Positions 10,346 through 22,654 of a DNA stretch of 64,000 nucleotides are shown here, piece by piece. A program made the translations under genes and the position numbers. The first letter of the stretch is position 1, and the number at the start of each line of letters is the position of its first letter. This DNA comes from Beaufortia kweichowensis. Its lineage: Eukaryota; Chordata; Actinopteri; Cypriniformes; Gastromyzontidae. The notes below the pieces were generated by a model. The model did no database searches and had not been told where the DNA came from. It saw only the letters and a program-made list of their open reading frames with translations. The stretch lies in the NCBI GenBank assembly GCA_019155185.1, contig CM032800.1, positions 12,840,001-12,904,000 on the forward strand, given 5' to 3'.

Positions 10346-10976
10346 TGCCTGGTTCAGACTACACGATTTTAGCCCGAATCTGGCACGATCCGTTTGACTT
10401 AAGGTGTCGTAGGGATTCGTAAACGACAATGGACGTCGGGACGCAAGAATTGATCGTTTCATCTCGTATAGTGTGTCATAGTATACGACAACCGAAACCA
10501 CGTCTGCGATAGTCCACGACGTCACGGCAGAAAGACTAGCATGTTGACTTTTTTTGCGGTCCTTCACGACGGGTTCCGTCACATGGGTGACGCTGACCAA
10601 TCGAAGCACAGACGCTGGCTAATAACAAAATATTTAATATGAAAAGAACGATATTTTACCTCAAGTTCTCTTTGGAGGATTGACAGCCCATACTGTCCTC
10701 TTCGAGCAAGCCAGGAACGTGTCCATGTTCGGGTTTTCTTTCTTTTTTTGCGCTTTTCTAAACATAAGACGGCTAGTACAAAACACGCCGCTTCAGTCAT
10801 TGTTTACGCTCTTGTTTCTCACGCGCGTCGTGACAAGCGTCGATTGGTCGCGTAGCAACGTGTAGTCTGACATGTTTCAAGTCCAGGACACGACAAGATT
10901 TTTGGAGTCAAAATCGCGTAATCTGACACAGTGACTATCGTAACAGACAAAAAAAACGTTTAGTCTGAACTAGGCA
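10346..10976. mobile_element. PIF/Harbinger-type MITE
   Basis: A 631-base element with inverted termini: TGCCTGGTTCAGACTA at the left and TAGTCTGAACTAGGCA at the right. It is flanked by TAA at 10343-10345 and 10977-10979, the 3-bp duplication typical of PIF/Harbinger transposition. The interior is rich in CpG (ACGACGTCACGG, GCGCGTCGTGAC) unlike the surrounding DNA. Small open frames on either strand do not resemble a transposase, so the element is non-autonomous. Confidence 0.8.
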
Positions 10977-11131
10977 TAAGATTCCCTGTATGATCTGTAT
11001 GAAGATGTTTATGAGCTACCGACCTAAGCTTAAGTGTGTCATTTCGTTCAGCAGATAATACTGTATACTTGGAGTACAGACCAAAATATATTGACGACTC
11101 ATCCAGCACACAATCGTATTGTCCAATAAAT

Positions 11132-11373
11132 TGTGACCCTGTCTGCGAAAACCAGAATAAAGTCTAAAAATCTGATTCTGAGATAACGAGCATCAAAGTT
11201 TGATTTCACCTATTAATTTCACTATGATTTCAATCTTTCACATGACCTTACTCAGACAATATTAAAGATATCAATGTTAAATTCACACAGAATATTTTTT
11301 TCATTATACATAATGATTTTGTGTAGAAATCACAAAAAATGACTTCAGCTGGGTTTTCACAGACTTGGTCACA
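11132..11373. mobile_element. palindromic MITE, TGTGACC termini
   Basis: A 242-base element with inverted ends: TGTGACCCTGTCTGCGAAAA at the left and, as complement of the right end, TGTGACCAAGTCTGTGAAAA. Inside are CTTACTCAGACAATATTAAA and CAGCTGGGTTTTCACAGACT. A related arm is present at 38423 on the other strand. There is no coding capacity. Confidence 0.7.
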
Positions 11374-13200
11374 ATTGCTTTATGGAAATGTCCCCCATAA
11401 TACCTCCAGCTTCTGATGCTTCCTGTTTTAATAGGAAATGAAACATGTTTAAAACTGAAGTTGAAAAAGGGATGTAGCACCAGGAGTGCATCACAAACAT
11501 ATCCGTTTGTACATGTTATTGGAAATTAGCATGCTGTTTGAGTCTGGGTTTTTCAAAAGGCAGAAAAACAAAAGCTTTTAAAGACCATTTTCAAAAATTT
11601 CATTGAGAGATTTTGTCTTTATCCCACTCAGCGTTCTGGTCTGTGTTTACTGACCTCCCTCCGGCCTGCTGGTCTGCTCCGGTGGTAAATCTGTCTCAAA
11701 TCTATCTGCTGTGACAGTCACAGACCGACTGTGATTTAAAGGCTGTCAGTCTCGCTCTCGGACAGTGAGGCCTGCCACAGCCGTCTAAACCCATCTGTGT
11801 CTGCCTCAGTCAGTGATTAATGTTACCCTATTTTTAACACTTTCTCCAGAAAACGCACATTCACGTTCTTTCATATACGCTTGCTGATAGACAGGACGAT
11901 CTTAGAGTTTCACATAGGGACACCAAACTCTGCAGGATCACAAAACAATAATAAAGTCTAACGTCCAATTCAACAAAAGCCAGTTTTTGTCAAGGGGATT
12001 TCAACCTAGCTTGAAAAAGAAGATTAACAATTTTACATTACTTGAGTTTTTGATCTGCAGGGAGCGCATGTTTACACATAATAATTTACAGTTTTCCAAA
12101 GTAAAGTGGCTCATTTATTCTTCCCATGAGCTGTCTGTTTGCTTTTGTAATATAATATTGAATTATTTCTTGTAAAATTGTCCTTCATTAAAACTAGAGA
12201 AAAGGAATTGTTTAGGCAGGAAGAGGTAAAGAAATTGTAGTGCAGTTAAAGAAAGTTGAGTTTGACAATATCTTTCTGTGAAGTAATTGTTTCAATATAG
12301 ATCGGCTGGGCTGTACACCAGCAAAATAAATAAAGACAGATCTGATAAATGGCAAAATCAACATTGAAAAAGCTGAACTGCACAACTGTCATTCGCCAAC
12401 AATAACATCTAACGGATATTGTTGCTTGCATAATTGGAAAAGCTATTAAAAATAAATGAACAACAATAACTAGCTTGTATAGCAGTTTTAGTCAAACTAT
12501 CAGTTGCTTGTTTAAGACACAATAGCTGAGAAAATTAACTGTTTGATTAATTGTACTTTTGGTCTGTAAATTATAAGCAGCATAGATGGACAGATCGATA
12601 GATAGTCAAATGTATAATAATAATAATATTTGTAATATTTAATCATTTTGATTATTGAAAGACAGACAGACAGAGAGCCGGACAGATAGTGGTACTCTCC
12701 TTCAACACTGATATTCATGATCAACATACACTAAATCTACAAATTCTAAATAAAATGCACAACATGAGCAGTCAATTACTAATAATGGCGTCTTCGCCAT
12801 CTCGAGGTCTTAGAGTAATGCCGTCACTAAAGCTACAAATGGATTCTTTCACGAGCGAGCTCTTCAGAGTGCACAATCTGCCAGAAAAGCTTTCATGTTA
12901 ATAAAGGAGAGTGACGCTGTAGCGCTCACAGTGGAAATAAGTCACAGGGCTGCGGTCGGCCTGCGCATCCAGCTTCTGCCAGTAATGAGGACCAACGGAG
13001 CCAGCCTATTCCCTGTACATTTCATTGTCGTCAAAGCCCAATTTCTACCTGGGAAAATGCAGCCAACTTAAAAGGGACTTCATAAAGATATGAGGATATT
13101 CCATTAGCGCACGCGGTTAGTCAACAGAGCGGAGATGTGGCCAATAATCAGCAGCGCATGTCTGTGAATAGCTGTTTACAAGGGAACAAGAGTCCTCCTT
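11374..13200. other. intergenic with two GC-richer islands
   Basis: No gene was recognised. Two stretches (about 11640-11820 and 12780-13160) are GC-richer, non-repetitive and lack open frames with protein-like composition. They could be conserved non-coding elements, but that needs an alignment. A short GATA/GACA microsatellite-like tract lies at 12590-12690. Confidence 0.35.
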
Positions 13201-16200
13201 ATTGCTTTTAGAAACGTACGTGGAAGTTGTATTAAAAACATGAAGGTTGAAACGTAATCTTTGAGAGTACGTTTTCATCTTGGTGCTCTGAGTTTTTCAT
13301 TTCCTGTAAAATACAATATCCTGTCCACAAGCCAATTATTCAACCTTTCTCTTGTCTTTCTACCAGCATTCAGTACACACAGATGTAAGACAAATTTTGG
13401 AGATTTTATTGGTCACATTTATACAAGATTTATATTTTTTATTTATAGTTTGGCTAATGGAACCATGTGATTCTGATGTCGTATGAACTTGTGGATATAT
13501 TCTATAGAGTACCTTCAGGAAAGCATCCAAAGACAACGTTTAATTGGGTTCTTTTAATTTAATTTCTTTTTTCAAGAACCACAGCATACTCCATTTTATT
13601 TTGTCATTTCATTTTGTCTGGTATCTGTCTGCTTTTGGTCTTATGTTCGTTTGTAACAGCATTGCAATGCACATCAAACGTTTCTTCAGCCTTACATATA
13701 AAAGACTTTTTCAGACAACATATTTGCATTTATTTCTCTTTTCAGGTCAATGTAAAATTACAGTTCCTTTACAAATTAAACATGTAGCTCTTTATCTCGT
13801 TCCTAAGAACCCACAGCACTGCATGTTTTGTTTCCTTTATTTAACAATCCCAGTTCAAGTAAGAAATTAAAGCTGACTATTCTTATTTTTTATGGAAAAT
13901 TCGTATTGTTCTTCTAATTATAAATGATTTATCTTCGACATTTTCAGATCATGTGCCCTTATAATCTTGAACCAAAAACTACATCTTCCTTTAATTGCGA
14001 TCTCTCTTTAACTTCTGGTTTCAGAAGCCTTTCCACTGTGATACACTTCAAAAAAGGTAAGAAAATATCATCACAACTTCTGTTTCACTAAAGTCTGCCA
14101 ACTTAATGGATCAGTCTGCTAACAAGCTGATTAGAATCAGGTGTGTTAAATAAAAAGGACTTTCTCTGGGTCCCCAGGTCCAAAATGAACTCTCAACTGC
14201 ATTGAAGAAATTCAGTTTTGCTGACTTAGATAAAGGCATTTGTCAGATCCCAATAGATGTTTTAATTGCATTTTATATGAAAGAATGAACACATGTGCAA
14301 TACAAATAGCAAACACTGTAACAGCATGGTCTGTAATATTGTCTTGCCCAACATGGGAAAATGCATTTGCTTTATAGCACTTTTTATTGTGTTCTGGCAG
14401 ATTTGCTTTCTGCCTCATTCCATTTGTACATTTTGTAAGACCAAAAAGGGACTTTCACTGGATGAAAAAGATGCTGTCCCTGTATTTTAGGATGTATTGA
14501 AGCAGCAAGGACTGTTTTATTGTCATGGCTCACACGTTACTTAATGCTGAAAGCCATTTCCATTCTCCTTTGCAATACTGTTTTACGTTTCCACAGAACT
14601 TGTTGTGTAAAATAAAAGCTATTTTGGATTTGGTTTTTATTTAGACTTCACAAAAATAAATCAAATGTAGATATTCATACTGTATTTTTTACAGCTCAAT
14701 TATAAATTATTTACTAATTTTACTCAGATTCATTTGCATGATTCATTTATTTATTATAATAATTCTGACTATTTGATTTTAGTCACAATGTGATTACGAC
14801 CTAAATTACCTTTCTTTTAAGCTCTGAAAGAAACAAAACGTTATTGCCCAAAAAATAGCAGTTTTGCATATCATTGGACTAATATGATAGCATTTGTAAT
14901 GGTCCGAAACAAGCATTAGCATGAGCATCATCTCACACATTATGTTTTTCTAAATTATGTTCTCGTTACAACTAAAGCTTAAATACACATCTTGGCTTGA
15001 TTTCTTTATTTTATTTGACTTGTCACGGTTGTTGAAGAACCATTGGCCAAAAAATAAAAGCTGTAATTCTTCTTGTCAGAAAACTTTCCTTCTTAATGTG
15101 AGTTTTTAATGTCCCGTTTTTAGACTGATATATTAAGTCCTCAGTCTACAGAAGTTATCATTGTGATCAACCTCTCAACTCAAGCTACAAAAATGGCAAA
15201 AGACTTTTCACACTGATCATTTTTCCAACTTTTTCATTTGTCTGTTAAGCTTGGCTTGACAGAGGTACTGAAAGGTAAGTGTTGGCAGTTTTTGTCAGAG
15301 GAAGGTCTCAGACTGACTGTCAGACTGTCAGGAGGAACGGATGGTCTTGTGTAAAGCTGGTGTAAGTGAGCGTTGGTGTAGATGTGTGTTCACTACAGCT
15401 CAGTCATTAGTCTCTTCAATGGCTTTGGCACATCCCACTCAACAGATGGCTATCGTTCAGAAAATCTGAGAATAACGGTAGACATTGACGCGCCTTGCAT
15501 TACGTTTTCACATGAATAACTTTTGTGGAGAAAGTTCTATATATAAATAATAACTCAAGATTATTATTATTTGGCCATACATACAGCTAAAACTAAATTC
15601 TCAAATTATGTAAATAGCCATTTCATCCAGAGCAATTTAGGGCTGGCATGGAAAATGTGAAATTCACACATCTCATACTGTAGTATGAAAATAAAATGTA
15701 CAGATTTCATCTGTCAAATGCATAAAATTGTTAATCTGTACTAAATGTGTGGACAGTTAAATGTCCGCTATGGTGCACATACAGTCTCCCAGTTGGGAAA
15801 CCTCATAAATAAAACTTTTAAAAACATATTTTGAAATAAAAAAAGTGAAGTTTTTTGTCACAATATTCAAGCCAGATGGATTTTACTAATAATGTTTTTG
15901 TATTTACACATATCTAAATAGGTTGTACCTTTGTAGCCTGGGATAACCCAATCTTTTCCATTAGATCTTCCATTCAAAGTGAGTTTGTCTTTCAAATAAA
16001 TTGCATAGTAATTCATATTCTTACTAAAGAAGATTCTCTTTCACAGCAGATAATGAGGAATGTGGGACTAAAATAAACTGAATAAATCTACAATTAAATC
16101 GACAGAGAGGTGCTAAAAACTATTCAGGGGGAAAAGTAAAGTGTTTCTACCGGTCAATACACAGACTCTCTTACAAACAGAGAGGATACAATTACAGTCA

Positions 16201-16640
16201 GCTAAATTTTGTGTATTGGACACAAAGTCAGTCTCTGAAGTCTTCTCACTTAGAATTAATCTTGTGAGGGATCAAGCTCTCCTGGGTTTTCATACTATTT
16301 TCTTTTTTAAGGTTATGTCCTGTGCAAATCAAAGAGCCAGAAAAAGTTTTCAATTTTCCAACTCTCATTTTATGCCTGTGGTGATCATTCAGATGTTGAA
16401 CATGCCCACCAGGGGCATTGTGTTTCTTTTTCCTTTGATGGTTCACCGGCGGCAAAGATACTACTAAATACTTAGCATACTATTGCAGCTCAGCGTGCAG
16501 ATGATGACAGAATTTTCATTTTTAAGCAAATGATCTCTGTGGAAGGTTTAATCAACACTCTTACCTATAATATTTGTTTGCAACTTTTATTTTCAAAAAT
16601 ATTTGCTTGGCTTAAAAACATCTGAGGGGACATGATGCTT
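13201..16640. other. intergenic, AT-rich
   Basis: No exon, RNA gene or recognisable repeat was found. Open frames such as those at 13544-13870 and 16141-16467 are rich in Phe, Leu and Cys, with no domain I know, and no supporting splice or codon pattern. A CTCF-like string is noted separately. Confidence 0.4.
16403..16418 (+). promoter_or_regulatory. possible CTCF site
   Basis: TGCCCACCAGGGGCATTG resembles the vertebrate CTCF core (CCACCAGGGGGCG). It is a single motif match by eye in otherwise unmarked DNA, so occupancy is unknown. Confidence 0.3.
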
Positions 16641-18655
16641 CTGGATAGCACATCATCACTGATAACCGTAGGTAAATGTAACCCATTGCATTAGGGCTGG
16701 GACATGCAATTGCTCAGCACATCGGATGTCATTCTGGCCGGGATCTTTTGCCTCTCAGACAGACATCACGTAAGGTCACGGTGTTCAGTGTTAAATGCAA
16801 ATTGATCTGTGAGTGTCATTGACCTAACAGCGCTTCTCAGAAAGTAATCTCTGTTATACGACAGTGAATATTTAACTTACCACCAGAGAAAATACAAATA
16901 CATCCATCTTCTGAAATCACAGAATTCTGGGTTCACATATTCTTGAAGCATCAATATGTATGACATAAATTTCCCTGTATTTTATCTAGTGTTGTGCGTC
17001 ATGATATTACATGATGAATGTACACAAGCTAAATCTATATTAATGCATGAACTTACCAGTATTTGTTAACATATCAAGTGGATATACAGTAAGATGATAT
17101 TCAGTCATATTTAATAACTCACTTATTGATTTTAATGTTTATTGTGTTTAATAATTTCAGAAAACTTGCACTTATCCACTATTAACTCTTTGATGGGCAA
17201 TCATTAAAAGTTTAATATTACCTCACCTGTATTACTTTTGTGTTCTCAGAAACCCTGTAGCAGTCAACTGGAGTCTCCTTCTCAATAACATATGGCAAAA
17301 TCTATTCCTTTTTATTGACATCTGACTACAAGATATAGAACAGACTCTCAAGCCCAATTGATCAGAGACAGTGTGTGACAGGTGAGAGGGAAATGTCATG
17401 GCTGAACAAGGAAGAAAAAGCGGAGAGAGAGTTCGATCCTCCAAGAAGAGTCCCAGCCAGACCAATGGAGTGGCGTATTGATCAAATCCATTGTCAGCAG
17501 GATAAATCATTCCTTATTCAGACCACCACAAAAAGAGAGACTGCATCAGGTGGTTGAGATTGACTAAAACTAGCCCTTCACCATGGCAACCATGATGGTT
17601 GAGTCACAGAGTCAAACGACAACTTCACCCCAGTCACAATACAGAGCTGTTTTACATTGGTTTAATGTTCGGTAACCCATGATGAGTCATTGGCCACAAG
17701 AGATGAGACACACTTTAGTATCCTCACTGTTCTCCTCTTCAAAACATTTCCATACGTGAGAGCTGTTCACACATGTGCCCCCGCCGTGGTGGTGCTTCAC
17801 ATCTGAAATGATGCTGCTGTGACTGTCTCCTAACCAGACTCTCTCCACACATCCCACACTAAGGTGACTCCCCCACTGTTCCTTATCTTCTGCTCCAGAC
17901 TTAAACCTCCTCGTGTCACAGTAGACTATCCTCGAGGGCTATTAACTCCACAGGCATCATCTGTTAAGGGTGTTTAATGGATCTGTAGGCAGGTTTTAAG
18001 TAGTTTGCAGAATTTTATGGTTTAGAAGATGTTTTTATTGCCATTGTTAAACTTTACACGGTACATTTACAAGTGTTAATAGTGTATACATTCAGTAAGT
18101 TTACATGTAAATAAAACAAAATATAAAAACTCTTACACAATTTTTTTTATTTCTTTGAAAAAAACATGTTTAGTATTTCAATCATGATTTAAATCATGTT
18201 TCAATATCAACTTTCCCCCATATGTTTCTCCCAAATCCTCCCAGTCAAAAACACACATTGATGACATACAGTAAGATTGTAGAGATATAAAATCAACTTG
18301 GACAAATATCTTAAGTCAGATTATTATGTCTTTGTAGTAACTGATAAAAAAACTATTGATCTGTTAAGCACAATTTGAGGGATAAAAATCTGAATCTTTC
18401 CTATTTTACATGTTTTGTACACTGGTTGTTGGAGATGGCATTTCAGCAGCGGAGCATGAGTTGGATATGATGTTGTAACTGCCTCAGGCCCTGTCATATG
18501 AATCATGTTGTTGCAATTAAACTGCTTTCCTCTTCCCCAGGTACCTGGTGAAAGCAGTCTGATTCTATGCACATTTAACAGAAAATGGAGCACATTAAAC
18601 ACATATGGAAAGAAACTAACCACAAATATTATAAATATTATAAATATTTAATTTA

Positions 18656-18694
<39 letters not shown>

Positions 18695-19130
18695 TTAAGT
18701 TTTGAAATATTTGTGCAATTTGGTGTTTTTATTCTTAAAAAAGTGACTACAGAATTAAAAAGCTATAATTTTAGGCCTTTCAGCCTAAAATTTCTTACAT
18801 TACAGAAAACATTAAAACAAACAAGGGTACACCAAAACCAGAGTCAAAAATGCATAAACATATAATTAAGTATTGTGTGAAGAATAGCTACATCTACTGT
18901 AAAAAAACCCCAAAGAGGATACTTTAGACCTTATAGACTTTCATGCCCTGCTGATTCACACAATACTTTGAATTACATGCCAAAAACATGTGAAGAAGAA
19001 TATCCTTAATCCTGTTGCATTTAAAAGCCAGGTATGCCAAGTAAAACGAATGCAGCTAAAAACAATAAAACGCGAGAAATAACTACATGAGCATAAACGG
19101 CATGAATCGCTATACTGTAGAAATGTGCAG
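16641..19130. other. intergenic upstream of promoter-like region
   Basis: No gene was recognised. A unique, GC-richer stretch at about 16690-16860 contains AGGTCACGGTGTTCA, a direct-repeat-like nuclear receptor half-site pair. The rest is AT-rich with a TA microsatellite at 18652-18694. Confidence 0.35.
18652..18694. repeat. TA microsatellite
   Basis: Near-perfect (TA)n tract of about 43 bases, interrupted once by ACATATA, followed by TTTAAGT. Confidence 0.85.
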
Positions 19131-19199
19131 GTGTGTTGACGTCATACGTCGTTGCGCAGACCGGACCGCTTTAAAGTCTCGCGAGAACAATTTAAAACA
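19130..19199 (+). promoter_or_regulatory. promoter-like CpG cluster, CRE and CGCG motif
   Basis: Within 70 bases there is a full CRE palindrome TGACGTCA (19137-19144), several CpGs (ATACGTCGTTGCGCAG, CCGGACCG) and the palindrome TCTCGCGAGA (19177-19186). The latter is a known vertebrate core promoter element of housekeeping, often bidirectional, promoters (bound by BANP). The island stands out from the CpG-poor surroundings and sits directly before a good-context ATG and a splice donor. I read it as a TATA-less promoter, possibly bidirectional. The gene it drives is not identified. Confidence 0.6.
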
Positions 19200-19256
19200 A
19201 TGGGAAGTTGGCTGCTCTCGCATACTTTGATGAACGCCAAACTGTTGCGCAGCTTC
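19200..19256 (+). CDS. candidate microprotein, exon 1
   Basis: An ATG in strong context (AACAATGG, A at -3 and G at +4), 14 bases after the TCTCGCGAGA palindrome, opens 19 codons (MGSWLLSHTLMNAKLLRSF) that end exactly at a consensus donor GTAAGT at 19257. Joined in phase 0 to 19994 it gives a 37-residue product. The N-terminal half is hydrophobic and basic with no acidic residue, which could suit a mitochondrial or membrane microprotein. I do not recognise it. Alternatives are a lncRNA first exon, or the first exon of a gene whose other exons lie further away. Confidence 0.3.
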
Positions 19257-19993
19257 GTAAGTAAAACACACACCTAATTACTTACTTTAAATACTGTATG
19301 CACTTTTCGCGTTCGGGAATTGTCCTTCGTGAATGCGTAACTCATTTTGTTTGAAATGACTCTTAAAGTGGCGAAACTGCCGTTTGAAAATTGCACTTTG
19401 CTGTTATATTTACTCAATACAGGTATGATTTTGATGGCACGTGCGTCAAGGCGAGATCTTATTTGTAAATAAGTACTTTGATTCATTTAACACAACAGCG
19501 CGTGAACACAAACATGCACACGCATGGCCCAGATATCGATGGTATAGTCTGCTGCTGTTATTTGTTATTTAAACGGACTGCAAGAATGTGATCTTTAGTA
19601 AAAACATCATCCAAAGCATCCCGTTTATCCATAGACCTGATGAATGTCCGCATACCTTCTCTTTCTAGCCCAGTTTACGATGTTTACACAACAGCTTACT
19701 ATGATTAAAAAACAAATTCAATAGTGTAACCGTGTCACTTGTTTCACTGAGTTATTATTTTTTCATTAAATTCACATAGTAACTGTTTGTTTATATGATC
19801 ATGTAATTGTAAGACATACATTAAGAGTTTTGTTGCAGTTGTAAGTTTTAAAAGTTACCAAAACAGTGCTGTTTATATTTTTTATAATAACAAAAACAAA
19901 AAATAGATATTGTAGAGTTAATAGTGTTTTTTAATAGTTTATTTACACAAGAAAAATGTAAAGTAATGTTGATGCTTCTCTTTTTCCTTACAG

Positions 19994-20050
19994 TTAAAGC
20001 TAATGTGGACTAAGACTGGGAAATGTTTCCTTTTGTGTTCCAAGGAATAA
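19994..20050 (+). CDS. candidate microprotein, exon 2
   Basis: It follows a good acceptor (TTTTTCCTTACAG, 19981-19993). In the frame set by exon 1 it reads LKLMWTKTGKCFLLCSKE and stops at TAA 20048-20050. Two overlapping AATAAA hexamers (20046-20051 and 20050-20055) span the stop, so a tiny polyadenylated transcript is possible. A GTGAGT at 20069 could instead act as a donor to further exons, but that GTGAGTAAATGATGACAG string looks MITE-derived. No homologue is known to me. Confidence 0.28.
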   Translation, partial: LKLMWTKTGKCFLLCSKE

Positions 20051-20063
20051 ATAAAGACACAGT

Positions 20064-20096
20064 TTTGGGTGAGTAAATGATGACAGTTTTTTATTT
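20064..20096. repeat. MITE terminal fragment
   Basis: TTTGGGTGAGTAAATGATGA followed by CAGTTTTTTATTTT matches the end of the abundant cyprinid palindromic MITE (GGGTGAGTAAATGATGACAG then AATTTTCATTTTT). Only this end is evident. Confidence 0.45.
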
Positions 20097-22300
20097 TATT
20101 TAGAGACTCCTTTCAGGAATCATTACAGAAGTGATTAGGTGGAATTAAAACCAGAATTATTTATTTAGGAAAGCATGTCGACCATCTAATGCTGGTGTAC
20201 AGGAACAGAAGAATAGCCCAGTGTTTATCAGTTTGCTTTTATACGTCCATGTAATTAAAAAGCAGTAAGGGACAGAAAGGGAAGGTGGAGGTTTGGGGCA
20301 AGATAAATCTGTCAATCGTCTCTGTGTGCTTTTTAAGGGTTGCAGGAGTTTTTAAGGATTATTTGCCAGGCACTGCAGTAAAGGTCCCAGATACTATCTA
20401 ACTTCTTCCCCAAAGTCAATTTGTCGTGAAGTATCGCACAGGCACTTCCAAAGAAGTGAATAAAAGATTTATAAAGGCTGTCAAAGTATCTAATGGCTCT
20501 GGTTAACGTGAAGCCTTCAGTTCGGGCCATGAGCGGTCCCCGGAGAGATGATGCATTCTGGGCTGTCTGCTGTGTAGTTACACTATAAACTGTAAGCTGC
20601 ATCAGAGAGGGTCAGATCAAAACTGACCTGAATGCTTAGATCTACTAAAGGCTGTAACCTTTTTATTGACCTTTCTGTGACTTTCATCACCCCTTACTGA
20701 ATTTATTTACAAAGGCATTAAAGGACAAGACACAATACTGAGACTAGCATCCTACACATTTATTTTCCTGTTTTGGTTGTTTGGTCTTTGTACAAACTGC
20801 AGTGTGTTTCCTTTTGTTCAAGATTAATATACAGTACTACTATTTGACGTATATGTTGAAATTAGGAGATTACATCCTTTATCCTTTTTTGACATCACCA
20901 GTTCTCCAGCCTCGAGCAAAACAGCATTGAATTGTTAAGCAAAGGAAATATCCATTACATCAACTCAGAACTTATACACTTCATGCGCACAGACAGGCCA
21001 TGCGTATCACAGAGGCTGACACTGAAAATACACAAGACAATAATGAAAGGCACAGGTCTGACAGATACAGAAAAGTCAACACGCACAGAAAATTGGATCG
21101 TCTGAAAAACATTTCCCTCCCTTTATTATAAATGCATTTGGAAATTGAATGCTGTCATTCATTTTTAATTTTGTATTAACTCTGAAATCTTGTTGCTCGT
21201 GCAGTCTTCATTATCTGGTCTTGTAAACACTGGTGTTTTTTTTCTGTATGAAGCGTGATATAATACTGCTGATGAGGGCTGTTCTGTTGTCTCAACACTG
21301 ATGATTGACACAGCCTTTGGATCTTAATGGGTGTAAGATTTGATCGGTCATTTGGGTGGCATGCATAGCCTAGTGTGCTTTAAAAATGTTAGTAGTTGAA
21401 ATCAGAATGATGTCATTATCATCTCCAGATAATCATTGGTCACCCATGTAGGGTACTTTAGTGTTAAAATGCTCTTATAATCAGCATTGTTGTGGGACTA
21501 GCTTAGTTATTAAAGCTGAAGTGTGTGCTTTTTAATGTTAAAACACTTCTCCTTTCCCAGCTTAAAATGCAGAGTACCTATACTGTAAGTAGGCCATTTT
21601 TAAGTTGATTTTTCAGAAAGATTTAAACACTGACTTTGTGGCACAATTTTTACTAAAGAAACCCTGAGAAAAGATATATTTTATAAAGCCTTAAGTTTTT
21701 TTTGGTCATGCTAGTGATGCAGAAATTTGTTAGTTATTCTTGTTGTTAATTTGATGTTTAAAAAGCCTTTTGTTACAGTGCTGTAATTTCCTTCACTGAT
21801 TATGCCATTGATAGTAAAAAGTGAAAGTTTTTGAAAGATAGTGAAAGAAAAAAAAAGGTCTAAATAAAGATACTAACTAATCATTCATTGAATACCAGTA
21901 AACCCTGTTTATGGCCATCGAGAATAATGAATTCTCTGCAAAAAGTGCTGCATTTTTAGCCCAATAGCACCACCAGTGGCCGTGACTGTGTATTTAGGTT
22001 CAGGAGATGACTCTCAGTCACTTTGCTCGGTAAATACACACACACACACACACATTATATGTAATTTTGTAATTTATTTGTTATTTGTGTTTAAGTATTC
22101 GAATTATGTACATATGTGTTATTGCTGAAGGACTTGTGAAGGCTAGTGTTATCTACACCATGTTCATACAGGTACATTGAATTAAAAAGAATTTTAAAAG
22201 TACTGTAATTACTTATTATATAGTGTATTATATTATATATAACTATTATTATAATTATAGTTAATGTAAAGATTAGATGCAAACAAGATCAGTGTATAAA
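20097..22300. other. intergenic, AT-rich
   Basis: No gene was recognised. It contains an AC microsatellite at 22036-22054 and a CACCACCAGTGGCCGTG string at about 21969 that weakly resembles a CTCF site. It could be an intron if the 19.2 kb transcript continues. Confidence 0.4.
22036..22054. repeat. AC microsatellite
   Basis: About nine AC units in AAATACACACACACACACAC, flanked by AT-rich DNA. Confidence 0.85.
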
Positions 22301-22314
22301 TATTTTAGGTGAAA

Positions 22315-22650
22315 TTAAATGAAAGAATATTTGAAGTAGTGCTTCACCTAAAACCCAACTGTTATTACTTTGCTTTTTCATGCAACATAAAAGATGAAAT
22401 TCTGAAGAATTTTTCTGCTCGCTCTTTTCCATGCAGTTATAACGACTGAAGACTTCTGAGCTTTGGAAAAGGATCCCTAAGTACCATAAAAATATCATTC
22501 GGTTGATCCATATGACTCTGCGGTATTCTCTACATTCTATGACCATAAAAAGCTTCATACAGAAACGTAAGCCGTAACTTCCTGATAATGACATTGACAT
22601 TGAAACGGCCCAAAACTAAGTAAATGATGACAGATTTTTCATTTCATAGC
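22315..22650. repeat. degraded palindromic MITE
   Basis: Blocks typical of a cyprinid MITE family appear in order: GAAGACTTCTGA, GTACCATAAAAATATCATTC, GATCCATATGACTCTGCGGT and a terminal TAAGTAAATGATGACAGATT followed by TTTCATTT. The opposite end (TTCACCTAAAAC) is degenerate. Recognition is by memory of the family, so the edges are approximate. Confidence 0.5.
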
Positions 22651-22654
22651 AGAA

